Assembly (NCBI RefSeq): GCF_004027225.2
Contig: NC_044289.2
Location: 6,127,761-6,191,760 of the forward strand
Source: Strigops habroptila
Lineage: Eukaryota; Chordata; Aves; Psittaciformes; Psittacidae
Direction of reading: 5' to 3'
Length of the DNA stretch: 64,000 nt
Each line of letters begins with the position of its first letter. Position 1 is the stretch's first letter. The position numbers were made by a program, and so were the translations under genes. Positions 41,801-57,000 of the stretch are shown here, piece by piece. Below the pieces are notes generated by a model that saw only the letters and a program-made list of their open reading frames with translations, made no database searches and was not told the DNA's origin.

Positions 41801-44800
41801 AAGGCTAATGTATCTCCAAATAGAGAAGTTATGTTAGGACAAACTACAATCAATTTCAGCATGCCAGATGAAAGCAGATGGCCTAAGAAATTATTAATAC
41901 AGAAGTAACCATTTTTCTCCAACAGAAATGAAAACAATGAACATGTGCATCTCATCCAAGGAAGATCGCATTCCAGGCTTCGGCTAGGGCCAACTGATCA
42001 ATAAACAGTTATCTTGGCTCAAGAGAACTTAAATCAACAGTCTGTCATTTGAAATAGGCATGTGTTAGGCAGCCTCACTTCTGTGTTTGTAATTTGGACA
42101 ATCTCAAACACTGGCTATTTCTGTGTTTTCAGTAACTGCAGTAATGCAAGATCAGAACTGCAAAAAGGGTATGGAGTCTGCTGGCATTCCACTCAGACTG
42201 GTAACAAGACAAAAGGAGCCGGAGGCAGTAAGACTTCGCTACTTCTGAGAAGAGACAGATTGCTCTTTTGAGGGGGAGGGGGGTTCTCTGTTTTTTAAAG
42301 TCTAATTTTGGTGTACAGCAAATAGTATAGATCAGAAAGCAGTTGATAAGGATTTGCTAAGATATATGGATCTCTCCTCTGACTGGAGAACCACAATCAC
42401 CTCAGTACTAGCCTAGCTCTCAGCCTTCCTAGAGTCCAGTATTTTGCTTTCAAGTTAATAAATCTTGGATGGATACTGTTAAGCCATTTTTGTTATCTTA
42501 CTGAAAAACAGATTTAAACTCCATTTCTACCACATGCTAACAGGCAATAATAATTTATAAAAATCTGAAATTCCTTTTTCTACTAATCTACAAGAAAGAT
42601 ATTCCCAATAACTGAGACTTTCCTTCTACAACTACCATCTTTCCAAGTTCAAGCATTTCCAGATTCATTACTAACCAACTTTAATAAAAGCAGAAATTTC
42701 TGTATCGCAGTTAAGATACCGAAGCACCTGATATCTTGCTGTAGAACAGACTTCTGAAGCACTGTGAACACAAAATGTTTTTAAAACCTTGCTGAATTAG
42801 ATAACCAATTTATTTAAAAAAAATTGCCAAGAGTAAGAATTTAGACATTGCAAAGCAATCAGGGATTTCCATGACTGCCACTGTGAAAATGCTACACTTA
42901 ATTACTAACCAGCCTCTTTGTAATTAAAAACATGCCCAAAAGCAAGCTTACTCTGTCCTTTATTTCCATCAAGCATTTTGTAGAAGTATTGAAGTTTTCT
43001 GTTAATAATTTACTTGCTTTGAGTGACAGAAAAAAAATATACATCAGGCTAAACGCCAAACGCTAAACCTCTCTCTACTATGAGATGCTTTGTTAAGGAC
43101 CAATGTTTAAAAGAAGCTTCAAACAGCCTTCATTTGATGAAGATCTACTTCTTGGGCTCTCTATAAGCATGTAGCCTGTACAACTGTGGCAAAGAAGGCA
43201 CAATGACATCGCCAGGTAGGTAGAAGGCATGATAAAAATGTAGTCACCAAGTCGCATTAAAACATACTGACCCATTCAAAATCTCACTCTAATAGTTCAC
43301 CTGTAGAGCTATCCTGGAGCAAACCAAGAATTTTCACTGATACAAACTAAACTGAAGTACAAGTCCTTTCATTTCTTACCAACTTTTCTGTATTTCCTTC
43401 AGAGAAAATACTTGAGATGATAGAAAACCAGATTACAAATAAAGAATAAGCATCACCAACGTGACCTCATTTTGATACTAAAGCTAAACAGTGTATTTTA
43501 GTATATACTCAAGTCTATTAAGCTCTTTTTCTTCACGAGTATAAAGTTTCTCACTAGTTCTGGTAGGAAACAAAAAGTAAAAATAAATAAAATAGCACAA
43601 AGGGGTACGGTCAACCTACAGTTTAACTGAAACTAATACCAATACTAAAACCAATACAGAATAAACTAAACACTGATCTGCTAAAAACCCTCACAGATGA
43701 AAAAGCCCAGGAACCAGGAGGTAACGATCTACATTACCACGTGTCTTAAGGTTATTTCCTATTTGTATTTTTGTGCCCAAAACAAGAAAGATCGGGTGCA
43801 CCACAGATGAAAACTTCTTCAACAGACAGTCCTCGTGCTACACCAACACCATTCCCTATTGGCCCTTTCAAACGTGATTGAAAGAGAAAGAATTTCAGTC
43901 TGCCTCTAGATGAGCTCAAAGTGGCAATACCTAAAACGCAGGAAAAACCACCTGATGGAAATATCCCAGGAGTTTATCCATAGGTATGGAATGGAAGGAG
44001 TGTATAAGATTGCATTATTTTTTTTACTGTTTTTTTTTTTTCTCTTACTTAATTTATAATACTTTAAACACTGGTCTCATAAATATAATATGAACACTTT
44101 ACACATGCCAAGCAATTAAAAGCTTTCCCCAAGAACTTTTAGGTCTTACCTGAACCACTGACGGCATCTGTTTACAGCATCTGGCTTTAGTCAGTAACCA
44201 CTTAATTTAGTCAGAACTACAACTAGATTTAATTCAACCGACATCTTAATATTAAAAAACTTGTAGGAACAAAAAGATGCCTACAGACATATCAGTTTGC
44301 CTTAAAGTGATTAAAGTCAGCATGAAAAAAAGATTGTCTGTGGTTTAAGAGCTGTTGCTTGTGTCCCCGCCCCTGGCGCATATCATCTTTAAATAAAAAG
44401 TGCAAATGGGATTTGGGGGACTGGATGGACTGATTTGCCTATTGTTTGTCTTCAGTTGCTTATTCTGTAGCCACCTCACATCAACTGTCCCATCATACTT
44501 TGGATTAGCTACAATTTAGCTACTTAGCTAAAATAAGGCTCACTGAAGAAAAGGAAGAAGTGACATCTACCTTCCAGACGTCTCCCACCCTTAAGTCCCA
44601 CAAAAGTGCTCATTTCCCTTTTTACAAAAACACAAAACCACCCTAAAATCTTGATTACAAAACTATTAAACATTTCAGTATTACCATCCATATAGTCACC
44701 TTCCTGTCAAGCAAGGCCAAAAAAGTGATGATGGATTCCCTTTGAATGCAAGAGATACTACACTTTTTGTAAGTAAACAGGCTGACATTACGATTGCAGT

Positions 44801-44969
44801 CTCTTCTGCGAGTGTACAGATGTCAGATGAACTGGTCCATTTTTGCAGGACCTTGTGTGTATTAACACCAGCAGATAAAGATCTAAGACTGATAATATAA
44901 ACCCAACGTGAACTATTAACTTCCAAGACCACCTACTGTATAGACAAGTTTGATTTTCTAAGGGATCAG

Positions 44970-45067
44970 TCAACAGCAGCTGCGCTTTGTCACCGATGGC
45001 TGTCTTCTGAGTTTGAAGCCCTTACCACTAGACGGGGGGTTGGTGTCAGTTGATGGAATTCTGCGAC
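44970..45067 (-). CDS. RAB22A: RAB22A coding exon 7 (prenylated tail and stop)
   Basis: 98 bases from acceptor CCTTGTAG to TGA at 44970-44972. Encodes the hypervariable tail RRIPSTDTNPPSSGKGFKLR then RQPSVTKRSCC, ending in the double cysteine that Rab geranylgeranyltransferase modifies. Confidence 0.96.
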
Positions 45068-48000
45068 CTACAAGGAGGCAGAAAAAAGAGATTATAGCAA
45101 ACATTATACTTGAAACTAACTCTAAGCATTCAGTCTATGTTTTGGATTAGTCATACATGATTAGTGACAACACTCCTGCATAACAGGAGGACGGCAGTTA
45201 ATAGTCTGCAAGAGGTATGGTTCCACAAAAAAGCAAAGGCAGTTTTAAGCTAATTTTGCAGTGTTTACACTTCAGGCTAAGCTAGACTTGGAGAACTAAG
45301 CTATAAAACCACCCAGAGAATATACTCTGCAGGATGCAATACCATCTGGAATATCTTCATTAAGAACTACCATCTTGACCTGTATTTCCACAGTACATCA
45401 CCTGCATCGGGTTTAGCACAGAAGTGCTCGTAAAGGCAGCTGCTTTAGTCATCTAATCAGTCATTAAAATCGACTATTCCTGGTTAAGTATTCTTTTCTG
45501 AGGAAGATTTATGATACTTTTTCCATAATTTATTCAAGATCAATTTTAGAGAGCAGCTATTAAGTCAGTAAATCAGAAAGCTATTCTACAGCACATACTT
45601 TTCACATCAGCTTCAATATATTCAATTGCTTATAAGGACTATTTTTATACATTCGTGCTACTGCCTGAAACATCCTGCAAATAATCTTGAATGGAATTCA
45701 GTTTGGAATATTTTCTGCTTTGCATTCACACAAGAGAACTTATTGTCATTCGCACCATGAAGCAATCAGAAAAGGTTTGCAATTTAAGTTTAAAAACCTC
45801 CAGGTATCACAGAAATACTCGTGGAAAATCTACACACAATAGTTGTCATTTCCCATGCAGTAATCTAGCCTTTATGAATTCTCCTATCTTTGAAAATGCA
45901 CCATTTTAGACTAAGTACAAACACTAAGAGTGAGAACTTCATTCCTTTTCTCAGCTGTATAAAGTCCGGATCATCTTCACACCATTTCCTTTCTCTTCTA
46001 TAACCTTGGAAGTACTAGTTGAAGCATTCAATAACAGGTATAATAAGATGACATTGACTTGACATGAGTGCCTGCTGCTATTTATCCAGCAACATCACAG
46101 TAGGCTTAAAAACTCTAAAAGGACTATTTAGAGGTCATTAGATGGCCAAAAATTCATACAGCTCATTTTGCAGTTTGTATTCATGCCCAACTGTCACAAA
46201 TTCAAGCCAGTATACTCTCACCTGAGTACCACAAAAAGTAATCAAATCTCTACTTGAACTTCTTTCAGAAGAAAGCATATTAACTGTTTTGATACTTACT
46301 AATTTCTATAAAGAGTTCATTAATGTTTATTGCATTTTTCGCACTTGTCTCTACAAATATTGCATGAATGGAATCTGCATAGTCTTTAGCATCTTTTTCC
46401 ATGACTTCCCTGCAAAAATAAAGCAAAGAAAAAACTGTGAATGCAAAACTCCACCATTAGTCAAAAACCTTAAGGGATAGATTAAGCTTTCAACTGTCTC
46501 ATTAAGGAGTACTTTGTATTTTACCTGTTTGGCATCACAGCCCTCCCTCATCCTGAAGTTAATGCTCATTCTTTACTCTATGCTGTCTCCCTGCCTTGAG
46601 GTATGAGCATTGCTGAAGCACAATCATAAACTAAGCAATGCCTTAATCCCTCTGACAGCATTACAGTGGAGTTTGTTTCTTGAGTGCTCTAAGTGTAGGT
46701 CTGCAATCAGTCATTACAGGGTCCTTTAATCTTGACGCGCACAGTTTTAGATGTACTGAAAAGATCCTAAAGCATTAATTCCACTAATCCAGTGGATTTC
46801 CTACAGCTGTTTACAAAAATGAGTATCTCACAACACTGCACAGATCATTCATATAGCATTTGCTTTACACTAAGCATGAAAATGTAGCTATAAACAGGAA
46901 CATATTTAGACTGAGCACTGGGTCAAGAAGTGAAAAAGTTACTCTACACCCTTAAGTAGGCAAGTTGATAACGTTTCCTTAATAACATGAAAAAACAAAC
47001 CCCAATAAGCAGAGAGAGGACTGGACTATATGTTGTATCACTTTACATACAAATTCTAGAAAATATAGGCTACTTTCAGTAACAAGGGATATAGGGTATC
47101 AAAAGCAGACTTTAGATCATTGACTCAAATGCTGCCTCTGACTGAAGCACAAGGAATCTTGCTCATCAGCTTGAATAACAATGTTTGCATAATTTATGTC
47201 GACTAAGCACCAAGAAACACACATTTGAGACAAATACTACATACTTTGTATTTGCCTTCTAATTAATTTTGTCATCAATTCTTTCAAGAGACATGCTACT
47301 TCTAACAGAAGTTATTAGAGCTCACTAGATAACTCCTATATATTAACAATTTGTAGAAATATACTAAAAACTAACTTTGCAGTGGTTCTTTAAACACATA
47401 ACCATCTGTCTCCTTTGAGACAACAGCTGTGGTACCTTTTCCAATAAAATCTAAACCCAAGAAGTTTGCACACACCTTCTTTCTGAATTTGGCTTACTCA
47501 ACCAGAACATCAGTGAAAAAGGGCTTGTTTTTAGTGCATGCCTTCTTGAAAGTCTGGCTGTTCATAAAGTTTCTCAAGAACTTTTCCTGCTCCCTGCAAC
47601 CATTTCAGCTACGAGCCAATTCCACCCCAGTATTTAAGCAGGGAAGGAAGGCACCTGAACAAGCAAGTTAGAAAAACCTACACAATGCTTTCCAACAGGC
47701 TTGATGTTTTCCTGAACAAAATGAGGTGCTACAGACTGACAGGAGTACTCCTTATAAAGTGAGATAAACAGCTTGTATTACACTGTAGTTTCACAGGCAG
47801 TTTAGACTTGTGTAACTTGGCACTGCCACTAGAAAAGGTAATCCTGTCTCACTGTAACCTGCTCATTCCTGACCCTGCTATCCCACCTCTGTTATGCCAG
47901 CAAGTGTTCATGGAGTGAGAAACGTAAATATACTTGGATGAGTTTTCCTTTTTTAAAATGATTAGTTTTAATCTGGATCCATTTTACAGCCTGATTTACT

Positions 48001-51000
48001 ACCCCATCACACACGTACTCACACCAACGCAGGGGAGGAAGTGGGCAAGACTGTCCAAGGCCAGACTAACCAAGTCTTCTGACAGCAGAAACAGCTCAGA
48101 CCACTTCTGAAACTACAATGCTAGTGCAAAAAGCTTAAATTGCTCTATACCTTTTACCTGTTCTGAAATGTGAAAATATTTAGCACTATGAGCTTAAGTG
48201 AAAATCTCCAAGTTAGCAAGTTATTTACCTTACATCATTAAGATCACACTTATTTCCTGCAATAGCTACAACAATGTTTGGAGGTCCATGCTGTCGAAGC
48301 TCTTTAACCCAGTTCTTTAATGTTGAGAAAGTTTCCTGATGTGTGGGGGAAAAAAAAGTAAAATAAAGAAAAAGAAGAAATTAAAGACTCAGAACTGGCC
48401 CATGAAACCCCCCACCCCCACCCCGAAATAGTAATGCTGGGAAAATATCACATTTCTTACCTCCTTTGTGATGTCATACACTATAATGGCTGCTGCTGAC
48501 CCTCTGTAATACATTGGGGCTAAAGCACGAAACTGGAAGAAAGACACCAGACATTACGAATCTGATCTTCTACTGACCTCCATGATCTCATTATTATTAT
48601 TATATTATGAAGAAGTGAAAACTAACTTTAAAGTCCACATTAGTGGAAAACTTTTCTTTACAATTACAGAGATGCTGTGCAATAACATACATAGCTTCCA
48701 TTCAAGTATTGTTTTACAAAAGGCCAACCAATACATAGTTTAGGCATCAGCAGCACACCTACCGCAAAAAGCAGGAAGCCAAACTTGACCTTACTTTGAC
48801 TAGATTAGAATCTCTCATTCAAAAGACTGTAGATTATATGCACAGACAGGATATATGCTCAACTTTAAACTCCACGTAAGGGGAAAATAGTCAAAACTGA
48901 ACTAGCTTCCTCCTCCAAGACATTCATGCTTTTGGACAAGAAGTAATTTCAAGAAAACTAGCATATAGTACCGCTGCTTTGAAACGTTCAGAAGTTGGCG
49001 TCAACCTTACAGCTTCAGGGATTTTGCTTCAGGGCTTTTTTTCCCCACCCCTCAAAAGTTAGAAGCATGTTTAAAACCGAAAACTGCAAAAGCCCACAAC
49101 TATGCGACCTGTTGCAAACAGAGTTTTAAGGAACACGCTAGATAGTAAAAGGTTACAGTAATTCTATTGTAATTTTCAAAATTAAATCTACAGCAGGTAT
49201 ATTTGGCTGGCAGTGCATTTGCAGTACATAAACCAGTCCTGTACCTTTGCATGGGCAGAGTGTTATGAATCCAGGACTGAAAAAAGTGATAAAGCATATG
49301 ATTAAGTTACACCAAAAATCAAGCATTCTTAAAAACAATGTGACATTCTGCCAATGTAAAAAGAAACAGACAACTAATCTAGCAACCAAAATTCTCAGTC
49401 AAAGCACAGAGTAAATTGCATATACTGTTTTCGTAAGCATATGCAATTTAGTGCTTTTGTGCATCTTATTACTCAGGGCAAGAATCATGACCAGAATACA
49501 GTTTTTCATAAAAGCTTATTCGGGTCTAATAAAATACCAATTTCCTTTTGCTTAGTACAGTTCAACAGAGAGCAATACTATAAATCATAAAAATCTTGCC
49601 ATAAAGCAGAATTCCAGAGCATTTACATTTGGCTCTCAAATTCTGTTTTGAAAACAGGGTTTTGAACACAAAGTTCAGGATACAAAAATATTTAATAGTG
49701 GGAAAGGGAGACACGGGCAGGGATTCAGTTCATGTTGGGACATAATCCCTCTCTTCCTCCCGAGTACTAAAATGTAAAGGGAAGCATATTTGGTAAACCA
49801 CCACTTGGACTGGTTGCAACCTGGCTTTTTGATTATTTGACTATTTACATTGGGAATAAACCAACTTTCACTTGCTGATTTTGTATTACTCTCATTTCCT
49901 GCCTGCTAACACTTAGATACTTTTTTCCACCTAAGAGCAGCCGGCAGATAAAATACATTAACAAAACAGATGTTACCAGAAACACTGAATTTTCCTTTTG
50001 CTATTTTTCCAAAGACTTCAGCTTACCCTCCAGTCTCCAATTAGTGTTTTGACAGAATTATTAAGACATAATTATCCAGAGAAACTCAGAATTGTTAGGT
50101 AAGAAGGCAAAGCCCCCGATTGCTGCAAGTAATCTGCTACAACTAATCGCCTATCAACTATACTCTGTGTAGAAGAAATGAGAGCAGAAATAAGGCTGGG
50201 CAATGAGCTGTGTGAAGTAAGCTAGTGTACATTTCCACTTCTGGAGTGAAGCAGGCCCTCCACTCCCTGAAGTCATTTAGAACACAGGGGTTGCCCAGGG
50301 TAGCATAGAACTATTCACTCCTGGGCTTCTGAAGTGGAAAAGAGCGAATGCTCCTCAAGAAGCCAGGATTACAAATTCTGCGCATTAGGTATAGCTCACC
50401 AGAGACATTTTAGTTCCAAGAATGGGGTGGATATTTACGGTATTCCAGATATCACAGAGGAAATCCCTTCCGTAATTCATTGTTAGATGTAACTCTGCTA
50501 TGGATTTCAGGGCAAGGCAGGTACACAGACCATTTGTGACTAGCAGCAAGTGACAGTGCTGCTCTGTTTTGAAGAAAGAAACATTTATGAAGATACTGGC
50601 ATCATAAGCTTCCCAGATATCACAGCTCACACGTCAGAGACCAGGTAAGACATCTTTCCCTTTTTTTATTTCAAGAAAGATACCATGCAGCTTGTGTGGA
50701 AGGAAATTAAAGCGGTATCATTCAAAGTCTAAAAACAAATACAAGGAACATGATGGTCATGTGCAGAGATGCTTACTCTGATTGTAGTGTGCTGAATCCA
50801 CATTACAATGTTCTCCCATGGCTTGCAAACACAGTTAAAGTGAACAGGATGGAATACGTATTGGAAGTTTCTTGCCAAGTTGTGGCAGGCATGTTCATAA
50901 AGCTTTCCATTTAAGAGTACCAGCCTCTCAGAAGTCATACTCTATCTCTCAGAAGACTCACATTCCAGCATTAACATTTCCAAATGGGCTAGGATGTTCA

Positions 51001-54000
51001 CTCAAGACAAACTATTCACAGAAATGCTGAGTGAGTGCTGGTAATGGAAGGACTTGGGTATTTCTAGTAACATGGATACTATTGGACATATCCCTGGGAC
51101 ACATCCCTGGCAACATAAATTTGCTTCATATAGTGCTGCTGGATGGAATTAAATTGTGATTCAAAATCTAGGACACTGAAATGCAATACAAATATAGTTG
51201 AGCTACTTTCTAGAGCCAAACCTGAAAAATAGTACAGCTGCATTTTCCAGTAATTATTCTAAACTAATAATAACCCAACCTGATCAAACTGACTCTTGTG
51301 GGGGACAGCTCTGGTGTCTATCTTTGTTACAGTTCACTCTCATCCTAAATAAACTCATCATGAGCGACTGACAATTGCCAGTAGTTAACAGTCAAGAATC
51401 TGCAACATAGCATTGTTAATACAGCTACTATAATTTCTACCACTGTTACTAGGAATCCATAAACAAGCAAGTTCACTAGCAAAGTCTTCCTTTTGAATTC
51501 TAAGTAAAAATCATGCAAATTAACTGATTTCATTTGACTAGTCATTTTCTTGAAAGCTTCTCTTGCCTCCCTTCAGAACTACACATGCTGCAGAGATCAA
51601 AACAACCAAAACAGATTTCTTGACATAGCTTCTAACATTACCAGATGTGAGAAGTAAAACTTTATAAAATAATAGATCAGTTATCACCCATAACACTGCT
51701 TGAAACATTGCTTTCTAAAGCCTAAGCCCATACCCTACTCACATTAATAACCCGAACACTGAAGCTAACAATGTGTTAGCAGTTGTATATTTTCCCAGAA
51801 TTGGGGCCTTACTCATAACTCTGAAACACAATTATTCATTTCACTTTGATTCTCATGTTGCCAGATGCACTGGCTGCAAAATAACTCCAGCTGAATGTTT
51901 AAAACTCAACTAGAAAAGGTGCTAGAGACAGCTGCTGGCTCCCCCTCCACCTTGTTTTCTTTTGAAATGGCACTCTTAGTGAATCTAAACCCAGTCTTTT
52001 GTTTTTATAGGCTCCTCCTTTTAGGTAATCACCTTAGCTTTGTCCTTAAACCATAGCAACAATGAAAAATAAAAATATATTTACAGTGCCCATATCTTTG
52101 CAGGAACCTGCCTAGAAACAAACATTCTAGGCCATGTTCATAAAACCAGATCACACTGTGACTTTCAAGGGCAGGGCTGAAAAGCGACCCAATCTCTATC
52201 CAGAACTATCAGCACAGATATTGATTCTACTCACCCGCTCCTGTCCAGCTGTATCCCAAATTAGGAATTTATGCAGCTCATTTTGATACTGTACAGTCTT
52301 GGTCATAAATGAGGCTCTGGAAAAAAATTACAGCTTATGCTTTTCAGAATATAAACGCACTCTTAGAACATTATCACCATGAACTTTCAAAAAGGTCTGC
52401 ATTTCAATAAAAGTGCTTCCCACACACACATACACAAAACTGGCACAGATTTTCATACATAAAGGCTGAAATTAATGAGGCAAAGGGCCTCAGAGGATGA
52501 AATTCAACTCAGAAAACAGAAGGAACACAAATGCAAATTATGAGCTTTCATTGTTCATAAGCTTTTGATAAAAATGAAGGCTGTATGACCAAAAAAAATC
52601 AGGAAGGTCAGCCTTTTTAACAGCATTCTTCTTAAATGGAGGAATCACCACAGCAAATCACTTAAGCGTGTACCAGAAACTTCCAGAGGGAAAAAGATCA
52701 AATCCTTCCCCTTTGTACCAGCTTTTTCTATCCCTGTCCTAACATTCAGATAAACACTGGCAAGTCCATACTTCGGAATAAGACACAGGAGATTCATATC
52801 ATGTTTGGTAGGTGTTAAGAAGAGAGAAATCGATAATGAGCAAGTTGCTTGCTTTCTGCACTCCATACAGCTCCCAAAACCTGGCTATTGAATGCTTCTG
52901 TCTGCAGAGGCTCATGTGCTTCAGAAGACAATCCCCCCCTCCGCTTCTTCCTATGCTCCAGCTGCCCCCACCCAACTTCCAGCTGTTTTACAGTAACATA
53001 TTGAAATATATTGTAAAGAACTTTTGTGTTTTACTTGATCTACTTTACCTGAATCACTGTTTTCCACAAGAACAGGAATTCTGAGAGCTAATCTTTTACA
53101 AGGGGGAGTTCTTTGCTCTATTACCTGTAGGCACATTTTTTACTATAGAAGCCACACATTGAATTCAAATCCTTGTTGAGTAAGAACTATAGATGCCATG
53201 ACTATTTTAAGCATATGAGATCCTACATTATGATCCTAAATATCTTTTGCATGCTTAATTCCTGTCACTTGACAATACTGCAGGTTCCCAAACTTGTTCT
53301 ACTGTCAATTCTGGACAGAATGCAGGTGGTAGCCCGTGTTGGAGCTTCCTAGCATACACTAAGCTTGTCATAGATTCAGAGAGCAGGAATCTTTCAGCAT
53401 GATAAACAACATGAAATACCTGAGTCCAAGACTCTGAACTTCAGTTTATCTTGGATCTTAAGTACCACCAGGGCACAGATTTTAATGAGATCCGTGACAC
53501 TTCTGTAGTTACTATAACTCTTTGGATGTTTCAGTGATATAGGAGGACAAAACAGCTATTGACATTTTTAAAAAGGAAAGGGAGCAATTACACAATGCTT
53601 TCAGATACTAAGAGGTAACCTTCTTTCCATCCTCAAGCTCAGATGATTTGCCAAATAGTATCTCAATCTCCAAAGCTCATTATTCTTTTAAGAGGCCAAA
53701 TAAAAGGTTGCAGCATCCCTAAAAAGAGCCTAACTGCAATACATTTAAACACAGTTAATTAGATGATGTATTTTAACAGAGAGTAACAAGAAATAAAGTG
53801 ATAGCAGCATCTGTTGTAAACTACAAAGACTTCCACTTCCATAAGACTGCTACAAATTAAGCATCAATTCTGAATTCTCTAGCCAATAAGTAAACAATTC
53901 CCTAAATCATAGATTCTCTCTGAAAATTTATCTTACTTGGTTCTATAAACCAAAACATTCCTGTACAGTCAATTTGAACTGAACAGCTGTGTTGCTCTAA

Positions 54001-57000
54001 TTCACATCACAACTAAACATCCCAAATGGCAGCCGACAATAGAGGTTGAATGCTTCTTGAAATTCTTTGACAAATGGAAGCTTTCATTGTGACAGATGTC
54101 AATTAAAAAAAACCCCAAGAAAAACAGCTCAAGGACAAACCACTGTTGGGTCAACAAAACCCTCCAAATTAGAGCTATCCTTAATCACTTGTAGTAAGAA
54201 AACAGGCATTATGTCTACTAAATTTCCAAGCTGCTTCTACCAGCTAAGTAAGCACTATAACTATGTGAACAAGATGCACCTGAAGTAGTTTTATACCCAT
54301 TCATAATTCCTTTCGATGCTATAATGAAAGACTAGATATTCTGCAGTGCCTACAGATATATGCTGGGGCAGGCAAAGCAGAATGTGTCCTCAGCATCCTG
54401 AGATGACAAAAGTTGCAGAATTCTGACAGGATTTCTACAGCTGCCCATATTTGAACCTGAATGATGAGCATTCATGATAACAAAGTGCGATTGCCCAGAT
54501 AATTCTAACAGGAATAGAAACAGGACAGGAAACAAGATTGTATCTCATGAACTCAAAAACACAGGAGTAAACATAGAAATGTTCTCAGCTTTAGTTTTAG
54601 GATGATCAAAACTCCTCCAATCCTTACTTTGTTCTTCCTACCTCCTAAAATAAAAACAAGGTCTAGAAAGTCTCAAAATTAATTTGCTTAGAATTTTGGG
54701 ACGGCATCCCTGCTATTTAGACAAATTTTGGTTCATTTATACTACTACAGCAAGCTACCAAGATATCAAATCCTCAGACCAATGAATGATTGTGTTAAGA
54801 CAGCTAAAAGAGAGACTTTTAGTCTGTCACTTCAAGCAAGTATACTAATCCCAGTACTGTCACTAAACTCATGAAGACAAATTCTCTTCTGCACATTAGT
54901 ACAATGGCTAGCATCTTCTAACAGCACCTTAAGTTACTACATAGCATCTGTTACAGACATTCCTGGGGGAAGACATGTGCCTGTGATCTCTTTTTGTTCC
55001 TGTCTCCAAACAGATTGGTGCTACACTGGAGGGAGGAGGGGAAAAAAAAAGAAAAAAGAAAGGAGAAATCAGCTAACACAGCACACAGTCAGAAAGCTAC
55101 GAGATTGAAATAAACTGACTTTGGAGGGAAGACAGCAAGATTTGATGAAATTCATTCTAAAGCTACCTTTGTTAACAGGAAAATTTATTAAAAAAGCATA
55201 TTTCCTGCAGAGTACCTTGCAGTGCACTACCAGTATTTACATGCAAAAACAAAAGAGGGGGGAAAAAAAAAGTGGGGGGCACAAGGGGGAATGGAGAGAG
55301 AGAGAGAGATCTTCAGAACCATATTTGGGTTTGGGTTGGGTTTTTCTTTCAGAAGGACAGGATGAGACACAGCTGACTTTTATCAGCAGCATCTTTCTTG
55401 GTCAAAGCAGTAGTACAGCCTGTGCACCACCTGAGACAGGAAGTTGCACTGACATCCCCCCCACACTTCTCAGCATCAAATGAAGTCATGTCCTCCTGTA
55501 AAGTAAGGAATTGCTACCGAAAAAAGCAGCCCATAAGACACTTGCAAAGCAAAAAAGACAGCAAAGGAAACAAAAAGATCCAACCACCCCAAGAATTCCT
55601 CGTATTCAGTCTTCCTTCTATGCATTTGAAGATTTGAGCTCAGCAATGTTGTTATTTTGAGGCTCAACTTTTAACCATCCTTACCCCTGACACCAACTGC
55701 ACTAACAATTTCATCAGTTACTTATGCCTGTGTATCACGTATAGACATGTAAAATCACAAGTAATTCATTAAGAGAACTACAGCCTGAATTAGTATGTTA
55801 ACTACCTTCAAAACAGACTTGTCCTTGTACATAACTCTTAAAAGAAACCTTAAAAAATAAAATCGTGTAGTCATATAATAGACTTCAAAATTTAAGAGTA
55901 GTACACGAGAAAAGCATGTTGTTCCTTTAACAGAAGCATCATAATCCAGGATCTCTAGCAGGATTTTGCTATCTTAGATTAACAACACAAAATGGGTCCA
56001 GATCTTACTCATGAAAATGGAGTTACAGGAGTGCCGCATACACTTCTACATTTCCTAAGGTAGTTCATGAGCTAATGAAGGCTGCAGTCGTGTTTTTCAC
56101 CACATTTAGCTGCCACAATGGAGAATCGAGTGATCTATTCAGGAGGTACAAACGTATATTCATACAATTTGTTTTTAGTCTTGAACAAATCACTTCTACT
56201 CAGTTTCTTACCCTATTGTTGGGTTGATGTTGGGATCAAAGCTATCTTCTACAAATCTCCACACAATACTCGACTTGCCCACACCAGTATCCTAAAAAAA
56301 GAACAGAAACAGTTGAAAGAGACATTAGTTACTATAACCAGACGTTTCTTTTTGTCCTCAAATCTTGCAGTACATGTACATGAATAATATGTTCCTGCAG
56401 AGAACCTCAGAGAAGTTAAATTCCGAAATACTTCAGGTATTAATTTGGTAGAAATGAAAGGTCTCTGATAAGTTAGTTTTCTAAACAATATTGTTAAGAT
56501 ATTTTTATGAAGGACTAGATATCTGCATTTATGCTTATTATCATTTATTCAAACTTTTGTTTTTCCAAAGCTATGCACAAATTACATTTGAACAAGAATA
56601 GGGAAAAAAACATCTACCACTTTTAGTAAAATAGACAGCGAGTACAGTATTCCATCTTTTCAAGCCAATGAAGCACATTAAATTATATAAGAGTGACACA
56701 CACATTTCAACCTCTGACTAATGCCGTCCCACCCTGCTTAATGAAAGACTTGCAATTTCTTCTGTGACACACCTGAAACATGTTTCTAATGGAACTCCAC
56801 AGAGCTATAAATGGCTCTGTGAGGAAAAGAGGAAATGCAACATGAAAATTTTGGGTCATGTATGTATTTGCACCACTGACTCCATGGTTAAAAAGCATAT
56901 TTAGGAGTGAAAGAAGTCAACAAACTACTAGCAGTAAGACTGTTCTCAATAGCAGCTGGACATTTTAAGTGGTCATTTAATTAAGACAGGTGAAGACAAA

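Larger units (their letters stand above)
38050..44969 (-). other. RAB22A: Putative RAB22A 3' UTR
   Basis: About 6.9 kb after the RAB22A stop without any coding signal. A very long 3' UTR is known for mammalian RAB22A, so a transcript end near 38.03 kb is reasonable but unproven. Internal AATAAA hexamers on the minus strand (42959-42964, 39650-39655, 38761-38766) could give shorter isoforms. A CR1 tail fragment is embedded at 38.8 kb. Confidence 0.5.
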
